From Burkholderiales bacterium RIFCSPLOWO2_02_FULL_57_36 (lineage in GTDB: Bacteria > Pseudomonadota > Gammaproteobacteria > Burkholderiales > Burkholderiaceae_D), in assembly GCA_001770855.1 (NCBI GenBank), contig MESE01000021.1:1-32838 (forward strand): a stretch of DNA of 32,838 nt, written 5' to 3'. Below, in pieces: positions 8,232-16,732 of this stretch. A program made the translations under genes and the position numbers. Position 1 is the stretch's first letter. The number at the start of each line of letters is the position of its first letter. The notes beneath the pieces were generated by a model. The model was not told the origin of the DNA and searched no databases. It saw only the letters and a program-made list of their open reading frames with translations.

Positions 8232-8978
8232 TTACCTGAGCGCGGCCATGCGCTCCTGCGCCGTCTGCGCAGCTTGCGAGTCGGGATAGCGCGCCACAAC
8301 CTGCTCAAGCGTTTTTTTGGCCGCGGGCTTGTCTTTCAGTTCGACATAACTGCTGGCGATCGTGAGCAAGGCTTCGGGCGCCTTGGGATTGTCCGGGAAG
8401 CTGTTGACAACGGTCTGGTGCGACGCAATCGCATTGCGGTAATCGCGTTGCGCGTAATAAGTATTCCCCAGCCAATAGTGCGCCGCTCCGGCATATCCCG
8501 ATTGCGGGTACAGGCGCAGGAAATTGGAAAATGTCGTGCCGGCATTCCGATAATCGCCGGCCTTGAACATTGCCAATGCCGCGTCATAGGTTTTTTGCTC
8601 GGCGGGCAGGATTTCCACTTGTCTTCCGTCCACCGTCGCCTGTTGCGGTTCCATCTTGCGCAGGCGAGTGTCCAGGTCGGTATAAAAATCCTTCTGGCGC
8701 CGCTGCATGTTCGCGACGTCATTGGCCAATACTTCGATTTGCCCGCGCAACCTGGCGACCTCCAGCCGCAATTGCTCATTCTGCCCGGCCAGATCGAGAT
8801 TGGTGGACTTGTCCGCCTTGCCTTCGAGCCGGTTATTGAGAGAATCGACCCTGGCGCGCAAATCGATAATCGCCCTGCGCGCTTCGACATCGTCGAACAG
8901 AGCCGCCTGGCTCTGCATGGGTATCGAGGAAGCGGCGATCAATGCCGCCGCCAGGATGGATTTGATAGGGGTTTTCAT
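8232..8978 (-). CDS. cpoB: Cell division coordinator CpoB (YbgF), Tol-Pal associated periplasmic TPR protein
   Basis: This 248-residue protein begins with a signal peptide (MKTPIKSILAAALIAASS, cleavage probably after QSQA). It continues with a coiled coil of about 25-110 rich in Leu/Arg/Gln heptads, which trimerises in the family, and ends with three TPR-like repeats (from AEQKTYDAALAMFKAGDY to the C-terminus). CpoB links peptidoglycan synthesis by PBP1B with Tol-mediated outer-membrane constriction. ATG 8978 starts 5 bases after the pal stop codon. A TTG at 8987 overlapping that stop is an alternative and would add three residues. No strong Shine-Dalgarno is visible, so translational coupling with pal is likely. 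It is the last gene of the tol-pal operon. Confidence 0.95.
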   Translation of the reverse strand: MKTPIKSILAAALIAASSIPMQSQAALFDDVEARRAIIDLRARVDSLNNRLEGKADKSTNLDLAGQNEQLRLEVARLRGQIEVLANDVANMQRRQKDFYTDLDTRLRKMEPQQATVDGRQVEILPAEQKTYDAALAMFKAGDYRNAGTTFSNFLRLYPQSGYAGAAHYWLGNTYYAQRDYRNAIASHQTVVNSFPDNPKAPEALLTIASSYVELKDKPAAKKTLEQVVARYPDSQAAQTAQERMAALR

Positions 8979-8983
8979 GGCTA

Positions 8984-9508
8984 TCAATAAATGATATCCG
9001 CGCGGCGATTTTCTGCCCAGGCGGGTTCATCGCTGCCGAGCGCTTTCGGTTTTTCCTTGCCGAAGGATACCGCTTCCATCTGTACTTCCGCTACGCCCAG
9101 CAACGACAGCGACTTGCGAACCGCCTCGGCGCGCTTTTGACCCAGGGCCAGATTGTATTCGCTCCCGCCGCGTTCATCGGTATTGCCCTGGATGACGATC
9201 TTGCGCGCCTTGTTCGTAGTCAGGTATCTGGCATGGGCTTCGATGAGGGGCCGGAAATCGTCCTTAACGATATAGCTGTCAAGATCGAAATAAATGCTGC
9301 GCTTGGCAAGCACGCCCTGCGGATCGTTCAGCGGGTCGCTCGACTGTGTAGTGATTGTGTTGACGCTACGAGGATCGGCACCATTGGTTGTCGGCGCCGT
9401 GCCGGTACGCTCTTCCACAGGCGGTTTCTCGTCGAGCGTGACCGTTGAGCAGGCACTGAACAGCAGGACGCTCGATAAGATAATGGTTAGGGTCGACAGA
9501 ATACGCAT
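8984..9508 (-). CDS. pal: Peptidoglycan-associated lipoprotein Pal
   Basis: A 174-residue lipoprotein with a type II signal peptide ending FSAC (lipidated Cys20), a Pro/Thr-rich tether and a C-terminal OmpA-like peptidoglycan-binding domain. The domain begins at IYFDLDSY and contains IQGNTDERGGSEYNLALGQ and ENRRADI, the segments that bind meso-diaminopimelate. Pal anchors the outer membrane to the wall and is the partner of TolB and TolA. AAGGAG lies just upstream of the ATG in the 25-bp gap after tolB, a good ribosome-binding site within the operon. Confidence 0.98.
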   Translation of the reverse strand: MRILSTLTIILSSVLLFSACSTVTLDEKPPVEERTGTAPTTNGADPRSVNTITTQSSDPLNDPQGVLAKRSIYFDLDSYIVKDDFRPLIEAHARYLTTNKARKIVIQGNTDERGGSEYNLALGQKRAEAVRKSLSLLGVAEVQMEAVSFGKEKPKALGSDEPAWAENRRADIIY

Positions 9509-9533
9509 TTGGTTCTCCTTGTGATGAATCCGG

Positions 9534-10805
9534 TTATTTCATGAATGGACCCCAGGTGGGCTCCCTGATATCGCCAGCTTGTGTCGTCAAACGGTGTTTC
9601 ACGCGGCCATCGACGGAAACCACGGCGAGCGTGCCGCGGCGTCCTGATTCGGTGGCATACATGATGTACTTGCCGTTCGGCGAAAAGCTGGGCGACTCGT
9701 CTTTGACGGTGTCCGACAAACGTTGTTCCTGAGAATTTGTTAAATCAAGTACATATAATTGAAACCGGCCATCGCGGCGTGAAATATAAGCAAGCGCTTT
9801 TCCGTCGGGTGAGACGCGCGGGCTGATATTGTAACTGCCGTTGAATGTCACTCGCTGCGCTTCGCCGCCGGTCGTGCTCATTCTGTAAATCTGCGGGCCG
9901 CCGGTGCGATCGCTGGTGAAATAAACGTGCTGGCCATCCGCCGAAAACTGCGGTTCGGTGGCGATCCCGTTGGTGTTGGTCAGTTGCCGCAGGCCGCTCC
10001 CGTCGGGATTTACCAGATAGATCTGCGTCAATCCGCCACGCGACAGGGCAACCGCGAGTTTTGAGCCATCCGGCGACCATGCCGGTGCGGAGTTGCTGCC
10101 CTTGTGATTGGCAACCACGGCACGCTGCCTGGTGACCAGATCCTGAACATAGACAACCGGTTTTTTATTCTCGAACGAGACGTAAGCCACTTTGGCGCCG
10201 TCCGGCGACCATGCCGGTGAAATGATCGGTTCATTCGAGCGCAGCGCAATGTGTGTACCTTCGCCGTCGGAATCCGCGATCTCCAGGCGATATTCGTTTC
10301 CGACCTTGGTGACATATGCGATGCGCGTGGCAAATGCACCGCGTACACCGATCAATTTTTCATAGATGTCGTCGGCAATCTTGTGTCCGGTAACGCGGGT
10401 GAATTGCGGCAGCGCGGCCAGCGCCAGCGCGGAAAGCTGCGTCGATCTGACCGTGTCGAGCAGCTTGTAGCGGACATCGAAGCGGCCATCGGCCAGACGC
10501 TGCACGCTGCCGATCACCAGCGCATCGGCGCCGCGCGATTTCCAGTCGCCGAAATTAACGGTTGCCGTCTCCGTCATCACGTCGCCGGTCTCGATGATCC
10601 TGAACATGCCGCTGCGCGCCAGATCGGCCTTGATGATCGCGGTGATCTGCTGCGGCGCGATGGTTTCACCGGAAAAACCGGCGATCGCAATCGGAATCTG
10701 GTTGGCGCCGACACCGGAAATTTCCACTCGCAATTGTGCATGGGCGGTGGTGGCAACGAGCAAACCTATTATCGCAATGCCTCGCAAGAAAAGTTGTTTC
10801 ATCAT
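9534..10805 (-). CDS. tolB: Tol-Pal system beta-propeller protein TolB
   Basis: This 423-residue periplasmic protein has a Sec signal (MMKQLFLRGIAIIGLLVA, cleavage after AHA), a small N-terminal alpha/beta domain (about 25-150) and a six-bladed beta-propeller. The blades are visible as repeated SPAWSPDGAKVAYVS, APAWSPDGSKLAV, EPQFSADGQHVYFTS, SPRVSPDGKALAYIS and SPSFSPNGKYIMYAT segments. Length and repeat pattern match the family. TolB shuttles between Pal and TolA, releasing Pal for constriction during division. The start is a double ATG (10805 or 10802), only 3 bases after the tolA stop, so translation is probably coupled to tolA. Confidence 0.98.
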   Translation of the reverse strand: MMKQLFLRGIAIIGLLVATTAHAQLRVEISGVGANQIPIAIAGFSGETIAPQQITAIIKADLARSGMFRIIETGDVMTETATVNFGDWKSRGADALVIGSVQRLADGRFDVRYKLLDTVRSTQLSALALAALPQFTRVTGHKIADDIYEKLIGVRGAFATRIAYVTKVGNEYRLEIADSDGEGTHIALRSNEPIISPAWSPDGAKVAYVSFENKKPVVYVQDLVTRQRAVVANHKGSNSAPAWSPDGSKLAVALSRGGLTQIYLVNPDGSGLRQLTNTNGIATEPQFSADGQHVYFTSDRTGGPQIYRMSTTGGEAQRVTFNGSYNISPRVSPDGKALAYISRRDGRFQLYVLDLTNSQEQRLSDTVKDESPSFSPNGKYIMYATESGRRGTLAVVSVDGRVKHRLTTQAGDIREPTWGPFMK

Positions 10806-10808
10806 GGC

Positions 10809-11750
10809 TCACTGGTCTTTCGGTCTGTGGATTACGTTAAAACTGCTCGGCACCGTACCCGACCTGTCAGGCGGGAAGGGCGACGATCTCTCGATGGCGC
10901 GTGCTACTGCTTCATCAAATCCCGGCACGCCGGACGGTCTCACTTTGCGTACGCTGCGCAATGATCCATCCGGCAGCAATTGGACTTCGTATTCAACGGG
11001 AGGATTCCCGCTTAGCGCATCGGAAACATTGAATATCGTATTCGATTTTATCTTTGACCCTACACGCCCGGCATAATCGGAATCGGCTCGCCCCCCTTGC
11101 GTTTTGGGGGCGTTGCCGCTGCCGCCTGTGCCGGCCTGGGCGGTCATGCGCTCCAGGTTTTCCTGGTGTCGTTTTTCCGCTGCCTTTTCTTCGGCGGCGA
11201 TCTGTTCTTTCAATTTTTCCGCAGCCTGCTTTTTCTTCAGTTCCTCGGCATCGGCCTTCTTTTTTGCCGCGGCAAGCTTTTCCTGCTTTTCCTTCTCGAT
11301 GCGTTTTTCTTCCGCTTTTTGTTCAGCAATTTTTTGCTGGCGTTCTTCTTCCAAACGCGCTTTTTCCTGACGTTCTTTTTCCTTGCGTTTCTCGTCGTCC
11401 AAACGCTTCTTTTCTTCAATCCGCTTTTTTTCCTGCTCCAGCGCGATATCGGGCTTGTCAACCGGTTGCTCAATCACCGGCGGCTTCGGCACTTCCTTGG
11501 GGGCCGGTTTGGGCTCCGGTGGCGTCGGTTTCGGTTTTACTTCCGGTTCCGGTACAGGCCGCGGCCGAGGCGCGGCTTCTCTTGCCTGCGGACTCCACAC
11601 CTCGGCCTCGACCGCGACCGGGGTCTCGTTCTGCCAGCGTATGCCAAACCACAATAGCCCGAACAATGCGGCATGCACCACGGTCGCGAGCAAAATCGCG
11701 CGCCAGCGGCCCGGTTCCTTCGGCATGTTGTAAGGGGTGCTGTCACTCAT
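10809..11750 (-). CDS. tolA: Cell envelope integrity protein TolA
   Basis: A 313-residue inner-membrane protein: short cytoplasmic N-terminus, one membrane span at about 18-38, a Pro/Glu/Lys-rich stretch (about 60-100), then a long Lys/Glu/Ala helix (about 100-205). It ends in a folded C-terminal domain that touches TolB and Pal (DYAGRVGSKIKSNTIF onwards, with PPVEYEVQLLPDGSLRSV). The low-complexity middle produces spurious open frames on the opposite strand. TolA transmits proton-motive force captured by TolQ-TolR across the periplasm. The gene lies 10 bp after tolR. Confidence 0.97.
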   Translation of the reverse strand: MSDSTPYNMPKEPGRWRAILLATVVHAALFGLLWFGIRWQNETPVAVEAEVWSPQAREAAPRPRPVPEPEVKPKPTPPEPKPAPKEVPKPPVIEQPVDKPDIALEQEKKRIEEKKRLDDEKRKEKERQEKARLEEERQQKIAEQKAEEKRIEKEKQEKLAAAKKKADAEELKKKQAAEKLKEQIAAEEKAAEKRHQENLERMTAQAGTGGSGNAPKTQGGRADSDYAGRVGSKIKSNTIFNVSDALSGNPPVEYEVQLLPDGSLRSVRKVRPSGVPGFDEAVARAIERSSPFPPDRSGTVPSSFNVIHRPKDQ

Positions 11751-11760
11751 AAAGCGATCG

Positions 11761-12201
11761 TCATCTGGTTGCGAGTCCCACGCGGTCTATGCCGAGTTTT
11801 TTGGCTTCCGAAATAGTTTGGATCACTTCGCCATAATTGATCTTTTTGTCCGCTGAAATCATGACCGGCAATTCCGGATTTTTCCGATGCAATGCGTTGA
11901 GCTTTGTCATCAAATCACGGGAATTATCAGCCGTCTCCGGCTTTCCGGCACCGCTCTTTTGCGCGACGATGCCGATCATTGATTTCATCTCGGGCTCCAA
12001 CGTGATCTCTATGTACTCCGTCGGCGGCAGGACTGATTTTCCTGCAGTCGGAAGATCGATCATGTTAGGACTGGTCAACGGCGCGGCCACCATGAAAATC
12101 ACCAGCAGCACCAGCATCACGTCGATATACGGCACGACATTGATTTCTGACTTGAACTTGCGCGTGCGGCCGCCGCGCAATGACGAAGATGGATTCGGCA
12201 T
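11761..12201 (-). CDS. tolR: Tol-Pal system protein TolR
   Basis: The 146-residue ExbD/TolR family protein has one membrane span (about 25-45) containing the proton-conducting aspartate in VVPYIDVMLVLLVIFM. A periplasmic domain ends in PVMISADKKINYGEVIQ and a short helix. It forms the proton channel with TolQ that energises TolA. The start codon overlaps the tolQ stop in TAATG, the usual sign of translational coupling. Confidence 0.98.
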   Translation of the reverse strand: MPNPSSSLRGGRTRKFKSEINVVPYIDVMLVLLVIFMVAAPLTSPNMIDLPTAGKSVLPPTEYIEITLEPEMKSMIGIVAQKSGAGKPETADNSRDLMTKLNALHRKNPELPVMISADKKINYGEVIQTISEAKKLGIDRVGLATR

Positions 12202-12902
12202 TAGCGCGCCTGCCGATGCAAAATATTGGAGAATTCTTCGATAAAGCTCTCAAAGCGAATCGCCAAGCGATCGATGTCGTGCGAATAGCGATTATATGCG
12301 ACCACCGCCGGAATCGCCGCGAACAAGCCGATTGCGGTTGCAATCAATGCCTCGGCAATGCCGGGTGCGACCGCCGCAAGCGTCGCTTGCTGCACATTGG
12401 CCAGCCCGCGGAATGCATTCATGATGCCCCATACGGTGCCGAGCAAACCGACATACGGAGACACCGATCCGACCGAGGCCAGAAATGCCAGATGGGATTC
12501 GAGCGCATCCATTTCACGCTGATATGCAGCGCGCATCGCACGGCGCGCACCGTCCAGCAGCGCCGTGGTGTCGACTTCGTCCTTGGCGCCGAACGATGTC
12601 TTGATCTTGTGGAATTCGGCCATGCCGGATTCGAAGATGCGTTCCAGCGCACCGGTGTTGCCCGCGCTCTCGCGGCGGTTCAACGCCGCATCTTCATACA
12701 GGATGTTCAGATTGCCGCCGGACCAGAAAATACTCTCGAATTCTTCGGTTTGTGCCTGCGCTGTCCGGATCGCAAACATTTTGCGAAATATGTAGGTCCA
12801 GCTGATCACCGACACGGCCAGTAAAAGCGCCATGACGAGTTGTACGATGATCGAAGCATTCGTGATGAGATGGAAGAAAGAGAGGTCTTGAGTGACGGTC
12901 AT
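12201..12902 (-). CDS. tolQ: Tol-Pal system proton channel subunit TolQ
   Basis: This 233-residue MotA/TolQ/ExbB family protein has three membrane spans: one near the N-terminus (about 16-37) and two in the conserved C-terminal part around SVGSVSPYVGLLGTVWGIM and the following Ala-rich stretch (GIAEALIATAIGLFAAIPAV). The pore-lining Thr/Gly motifs are intact. TolQ and TolR convert proton flow into movement of TolA. The 138-bp gap between ybgC and tolQ is longer than the others in the operon and might hold a secondary promoter, but I see no convincing one. Confidence 0.98.
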   Translation of the reverse strand: MTVTQDLSFFHLITNASIIVQLVMALLLAVSVISWTYIFRKMFAIRTAQAQTEEFESIFWSGGNLNILYEDAALNRRESAGNTGALERIFESGMAEFHKIKTSFGAKDEVDTTALLDGARRAMRAAYQREMDALESHLAFLASVGSVSPYVGLLGTVWGIMNAFRGLANVQQATLAAVAPGIAEALIATAIGLFAAIPAVVAYNRYSHDIDRLAIRFESFIEEFSNILHRQAR

Positions 12903-13040
12903 GTAGGTTGTTGGTTAAGTCGATTCAGATCAACGATTGAGGTCAATTGTATTCGCAAAATGACGGGACTCCGGTTTTTTGGACAGGTTTGCAAGGTTTG
13001 CCGCCAGTCGTTCCGACTCGATAGAGTACTTCTTGCACCG

Positions 13041-13460
13041 CTATTCCGAGGCTTTTATCTTTTTCAATATTTCGTCCGGTATGATGCTTGGACGAAATGC
13101 AATCGTATCCACACAACCGACCTTGATGCGTCCCGTCGCAAGCAATTTTGGGCCATCCTCCGAAATACGCCATGCTTCCTGCAGAAACTGTACCGAGGCA
13201 CGCCCAAGCCGTTCGACAACGACAGTCAGTTTCAGTTCATCATCTAATTTCGCAGGGGCATGATAATCGACGGCTGTGCTCTTCACGACAAACATCACGC
13301 CATGCGTTTCGGTCAGCGCGTACTGGCTGACGTTCGCCGCTCGCAGCCATTCGGTGCGGGCTCTTTCAAAGAATTTGATGTAATTCACATAAAACACGAC
13401 GCCGCCGGTATCGGTGTCTTCGTAATATATGCGGATGGGCCAACTGAAGTTTGACAGCAT
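13041..13460 (-). CDS. ybgC: Acyl-CoA thioesterase YbgC (Tol-Pal associated)
   Basis: A 139-residue single hot-dog domain protein with the 4HBT signature YYEDTDTGGVVFYVNYIKFF. The aspartates of the EDTD segment (15 and 17) include the catalytic residue. YbgC proteins hydrolyse acyl-CoA or acyl-ACP thioesters, are linked to phospholipid metabolism, and are conserved as the first gene of tol-pal operons, as here. It is separated from the dehydrogenase upstream by 88 bp, which should include the operon promoter, although no clear hexamer pair was found. Confidence 0.95.
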   Translation of the reverse strand: MLSNFSWPIRIYYEDTDTGGVVFYVNYIKFFERARTEWLRAANVSQYALTETHGVMFVVKSTAVDYHAPAKLDDELKLTVVVERLGRASVQFLQEAWRISEDGPKLLATGRIKVGCVDTIAFRPSIIPDEILKKIKASE

Positions 13461-13548
13461 GTTATGTGGTTCTTATCGTTTTCACTGGAAATTGAACGAT
13501 TCCCTTCCGGGAAACGCATGTGTGTGATTCAACCGGGCGCTGACGCTG

Positions 13549-14301
13549 TTATTGCGAATTCCGCTTGATCGTGAATGGAGAAAATCCCTGGCAGGTCGGC
13601 ATCATCTCGATGTAATTGATATTGACGTGCGGCGGCAGCGTCGCAATCCAGTAGGCCGTCTCGGCAATGTCTTCAGCGGTCAACGGCACGGTCCCTTCAT
13701 ATACTTTAGCGGCAGCCGCATCGTTACCTTTGAACCGCACATTGGAGAACTCAGTGCCGCCGCATAATCCGGGTGCGATATTGGTTGCCCGTACGCCGGT
13801 ACCCACAAGGTCGGCGCGCAGGTTCACCGTGAATTGATCGACGAAGGCTTTGGTCGCGCCGTACACATTGCCGCCCGGGTAGGGATAAGCGCCTGCGACC
13901 GAGCCGAGATTGATCACCAAACCGCGGCCGCGTGCAACCATGCCGGGCAGTACCTGCCGCGTCATTGTCACCAGTCCCTTGCAATTGGTGGCGATCATGG
14001 TTTCCCAATCGTCCAGCGAGGCATTCTGCGCCGGCTCTATGCCGAGCGCCAGTCCGGCGTTGTTGACCAGAATATCCGGATCGTGCCAGTCATCGGGCAA
14101 TGCAGCGAGCGTGCTATCGATGGAAGCTTTATCCGTGACATCCATGACCACCGGCAGGACTGCCGCGCCGAGTTCTGCCGCAAGTGCATCCAGCCGGTCC
14201 TTGCGTCGGCCGGTTGCGATGACCTTGTGGCCTTGTTGAACGAACTTGCGCGTCATTGCGGCGCCGAACCCCGCCGTTGCACCGGTAATCAAGACGATCA
14301 T
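13549..14301 (-). CDS. ydfG: YdfG-like short-chain dehydrogenase (NADP-dependent 3-hydroxy acid dehydrogenase)
   Basis: A 250-residue classical SDR with TGATAGFG (6-13), NADP-favouring GRR (31-33), NNAG (80-83) and catalytic Ser134, Tyr147 and Lys151 (YGATK). The C-terminal substrate-loop sequence NINYIEMMPTCQ resembles YdfG, which oxidises serine, allo-threonine and 3-hydroxy acids, and in E. coli reduces malonic semialdehyde. ATG 14301 is chosen over an upstream start at 14337 because AGAAGGA lies at 14308-14314 and the fold begins immediately (MIVLITGA). The gene sits between pabBC and ybgC on the same strand. It has no obvious functional tie to either. Family certain, exact substrate inferred. 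Confidence 0.92.
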   Translation of the reverse strand: MIVLITGATAGFGAAMTRKFVQQGHKVIATGRRKDRLDALAAELGAAVLPVVMDVTDKASIDSTLAALPDDWHDPDILVNNAGLALGIEPAQNASLDDWETMIATNCKGLVTMTRQVLPGMVARGRGLVINLGSVAGAYPYPGGNVYGATKAFVDQFTVNLRADLVGTGVRATNIAPGLCGGTEFSNVRFKGNDAAAAKVYEGTVPLTAEDIAETAYWIATLPPHVNINYIEMMPTCQGFSPFTIKRNSQ

Positions 14302-14385
14302 GGCAAATCCTTCTCTGCTTAATGAAAACAACAACAAAATTGTAGCCGAAACACATCAGCACCGTACTGTGGCAGCTCAATCGCT

Positions 14386-16278
14386 TTACTCTGCGCTTGC
14401 ATGCGCTTGCCAGTCGACCGTTGCGGGAAGCGCACCGCGCAATGCATTGCAGACCATGACTTGGTCCGCATTGCGAAGATCGTCGACGGTCAGCGTTTTC
14501 TCGCTCGCATTCCATGCCGGATCGGCCAGCAAGACGGCGCGCATCACGCCGGGCAGCACGCCGGCACTCAGCGGCGGCGTATACCAACGGCCATGTAGTT
14601 TGACGAATACGCTGCTGCGGGCGCCTTCTGTCAGTTCCCCGTGCGTATTGAAAAACAGCATATCGAATGCGCCTCGCGCTTCAGCTGTTCGCCATGCGGC
14701 GTCGTAGCGTTCGCGTACCGTGGTTTTGTGATGCAGAAATACGTCTTCGGCAAGCACGGCGTGGTCTGCCAGCATTAAACGGACCGGGCTCGACAATGGG
14801 GTCAAAGGCCAAGTCTGGACATTGGCAACACCATCATGACTCAGCGTCAGTTTCAATCGGTTTTGGGTATCCGAAGACAGGCGGGCACAGGCATCCTCTA
14901 TAACGGAAAGTATTTTTTGCTCGTCGAAAGCGAAGCCGAAATAGGCGGCAGATCTTTGCAGCCTCTGCATATGCCGGTCAAGATGACGACATCCATCCGC
15001 GCGCGTCGCATGCATGGTTTCAAACAAATCGAAATCGTTCGGTAGTCCAGTAAGGAAGCTTGCTTTCAGCCGGCATTCCGCATACTCATCTGCCGCCTTG
15101 CTATCGTGCACGATGCCTGCGCCGACACCCATCTCGCCGACGCGTAAACCATCTGTGTGCGGCGCTTGCAGCAGCAGCGTGCGAATCGGCACCGACAGGC
15201 AGAAATTGTCTATCGCGTGTTCGTCGTCAGGCGCGTCAAACCAGCCGATCGCGCCGGTGTAGATGTCGCGCGGCGTGCTTTCCAGTTCGCGGATGATCTG
15301 CATGGTCCTGCGTTTCGGCGCTCCCGTGATGGAACCGCACGGATACAACGCGCGAAACAACTCCGTCAGCGTCACATTGTCGCGCGTGCGCGCTACCACG
15401 GTCGAAGTCATTTGCAGCACGCTGCCGTAGCGGTTTACCTTGAACAGCTCCGGCACTTTCACTGAGCCGGGTACCGCGATCCGCCCCAGGTCGTTGCGCA
15501 GCAGGTCGACGATCATCAGGTTTTCGGCACGATTTTTCGGATCGTTCGCAAGCGTTGCTGCACGAGCCGAATCCGTCTGCTCATTTCCCGATGCGGCCGT
15601 GGTTCCTTTCATCGGGCAAGTGGTCAGGTGGCCGCGCCGATGACGCACGAATAATTCAGGTGAAAAAGACAGTACCGCGCGGCCGTCCGGCAAGCCGATT
15701 AGTGCGCCATATGGGACCGGCTGGCGGTCACGCAATCTCAGGTAAAGCGCATGCAGCGAACCATAAGTATTGAAGTGCAAACGATATGTATAGTTGGTTT
15801 GATAGGTGTCGCCGGCTTCGATATACGCATGAATTGCAGCGATAGCCTGGTTGAATTCGTCTTCGCTCACGCTTGCGCGAATCCGGGTAATGCCTGCGTG
15901 CGCCCCATGGGAGACGGCAGCGGCATTGCCTGTCGGCCGAGCTTGTTCATGCAGCCACTGTCCGGCTTCAGCCGCGGACAGCCGAGCGCAATGTTCGAAC
16001 AACAATATTCGCGCGGTTTCTGCATTGTTTCGCGGCGCGATATCGTGCAATTGCTCTCCCAATGCGTAGGAAAACAGGGCGACTGCATGCCGGCCTTGCC
16101 GCAACGCATGCTGCATTTCATCCAGCATCTTGTCCAGTTCCGCGGGATTCCGGCATGACAGTGTGCCGAGATGGCCGGTATACAGGCGTGAAGTCGGCAT
16201 GGCGGCAGTGGCATCGCAGTCGTCCAGCAATGCAAAACAGTCGGCAGTCGCACCGGGCTTAAGATCCAAAGTCTGCAT
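14386..16278 (-). CDS. pabB: Fused aminodeoxychorismate synthase component I / aminodeoxychorismate lyase (PabB-PabC)
   Basis: This 630-residue bifunctional protein makes p-aminobenzoate for folate. Residues about 1-400 are a chorismate-binding PabB domain. CPMKGT (Lys224) is the PabB form of the motif that reads PIAGT in anthranilate synthase, and it is followed by LMIVDLLRNDLGRI, GSVLQMTSTV and PCGSITGAPKRRTM. Residues about 420-630 are a class IV PLP aminotransferase fold matching PabC (FDLFETMHA, RLQRSAAYFGF, the HHKTT segment with the probable PLP lysine, and LTEGARSSVFV). The fusion is known in many proteobacteria. An amidotransferase (PabA) is not in the window. It is divergent from glyA, so two folate-linked functions share the intergenic region. 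No Shine-Dalgarno is obvious before ATG 16278. Confidence 0.95.
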   Translation of the reverse strand: MQTLDLKPGATADCFALLDDCDATAAMPTSRLYTGHLGTLSCRNPAELDKMLDEMQHALRQGRHAVALFSYALGEQLHDIAPRNNAETARILLFEHCARLSAAEAGQWLHEQARPTGNAAAVSHGAHAGITRIRASVSEDEFNQAIAAIHAYIEAGDTYQTNYTYRLHFNTYGSLHALYLRLRDRQPVPYGALIGLPDGRAVLSFSPELFVRHRRGHLTTCPMKGTTAASGNEQTDSARAATLANDPKNRAENLMIVDLLRNDLGRIAVPGSVKVPELFKVNRYGSVLQMTSTVVARTRDNVTLTELFRALYPCGSITGAPKRRTMQIIRELESTPRDIYTGAIGWFDAPDDEHAIDNFCLSVPIRTLLLQAPHTDGLRVGEMGVGAGIVHDSKAADEYAECRLKASFLTGLPNDFDLFETMHATRADGCRHLDRHMQRLQRSAAYFGFAFDEQKILSVIEDACARLSSDTQNRLKLTLSHDGVANVQTWPLTPLSSPVRLMLADHAVLAEDVFLHHKTTVRERYDAAWRTAEARGAFDMLFFNTHGELTEGARSSVFVKLHGRWYTPPLSAGVLPGVMRAVLLADPAWNASEKTLTVDDLRNADQVMVCNALRGALPATVDWQAHASAE

Positions 16279-16494
16279 AGGGGAAGTGACGATTCAATCG
16301 AACGCGCGTTTTTGATCAATTCGTGCGTTATGGCAATCGCACATGATAGTGGTTTTCAAGGAGGCAGATGCAATCCACGTATGTCGGGCAAACGGACGAG
16401 GAAAGTGTATAAATATTTCTTGCATGAAATTGCCTATCGTAATTAGCTGCCGAGCGCCTGGTTTCAATGAAAATTCGCGGAAATCGCCTTCATC
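16279..16494. other. Divergent spacer pabBC / glyA (left part)
   Basis: This stretch lies upstream of pabBC (minus) and of the glyA promoter (plus). I see no gene and no clear pabBC promoter. The longest open frame (from 16343) has no similarity I recognise and runs into the glyA leader. Confidence 0.5.
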
Positions 16495-16523
16495 TTGCCG
16501 AAATTATGGCCGTCACTTACAAT
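16495..16523 (+). promoter_or_regulatory. Probable sigma-70 promoter of glyA
   Basis: TTGCCG (16495-16500) and TACAAT (16518-16523) are separated by exactly 17 bases. Transcription would start about 16530, just before the riboswitch P1 stem, which supports this choice. Confidence 0.7.
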
Positions 16524-16538
16524 GGACGTCCATTCCGT

Positions 16539-16634
16539 CTCACGTGACTGGCGAAAAACCGGCCTGCTTCGGCATCCGGGAATAGGTGGATATCCACCGG
16601 GAAGCGTGAGATTTCAATAGCCGTGCGCCTGGGC
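16539..16634 (+). promoter_or_regulatory. ZTP riboswitch (pfl motif) in the glyA leader
   Basis: The leader matches the pfl/ZTP aptamer. P1 is formed by CTCACG (16539-16544) and CGTGAG (16605-16610). The conserved TGACTGGCG is at 16545-16553, the GGTGG/CCACC hairpin runs into CCACCGGGAAGCG (16594-16606), and the 3' domain CGCCTGGGC is at 16626-16634. Its CGCC can pair with GGCG (16550-16553) as the pseudoknot. An extra hairpin (CCGG...CCGG, about 16559-16580) sits inside the aptamer. ZTP (or ZMP) accumulates when 10-formyl-tetrahydrofolate is short. Ligand binding should raise expression of glyA, which supplies one-carbon units. The class is known upstream of glyA. I identified it by eye from the consensus. 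Confidence 0.93.
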
Positions 16635-16679
16635 AGCCAAGATGGAAAGAGCGTTTGAGGCTGCCGTCATCCCTTTTTT
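16632..16679 (+). terminator. Regulated intrinsic terminator (riboswitch expression platform)
   Basis: GGCAGCC (16632-16638) and GGCTGCC (16659-16665) form a perfect 7-bp stem, followed after eight bases by six T (16674-16679). The 5' arm begins inside the CGCCTGGGC element of the ZTP aptamer. Ligand-stabilised aptamer folding and the terminator should therefore be mutually exclusive, giving an ON switch. Confidence 0.82.
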
Positions 16680-16732
16680 CTGGCCCTCATTCGATTGAGA
16701 ACCTCATCTCCCTTAATCGATTGGAGTATTTC

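Noticed and set aside
8274..8990. Plus-strand open frame of 238 codons over cpoB
   Set aside because: Antisense shadow of a well-conserved tol-pal gene.
11097..11657. Plus-strand open frame of 186 codons, very rich in Phe/Leu/Arg
   Set aside because: It is the antisense shadow of the Lys/Glu-rich low-complexity part of tolA. It has no ribosome-binding site and no family.
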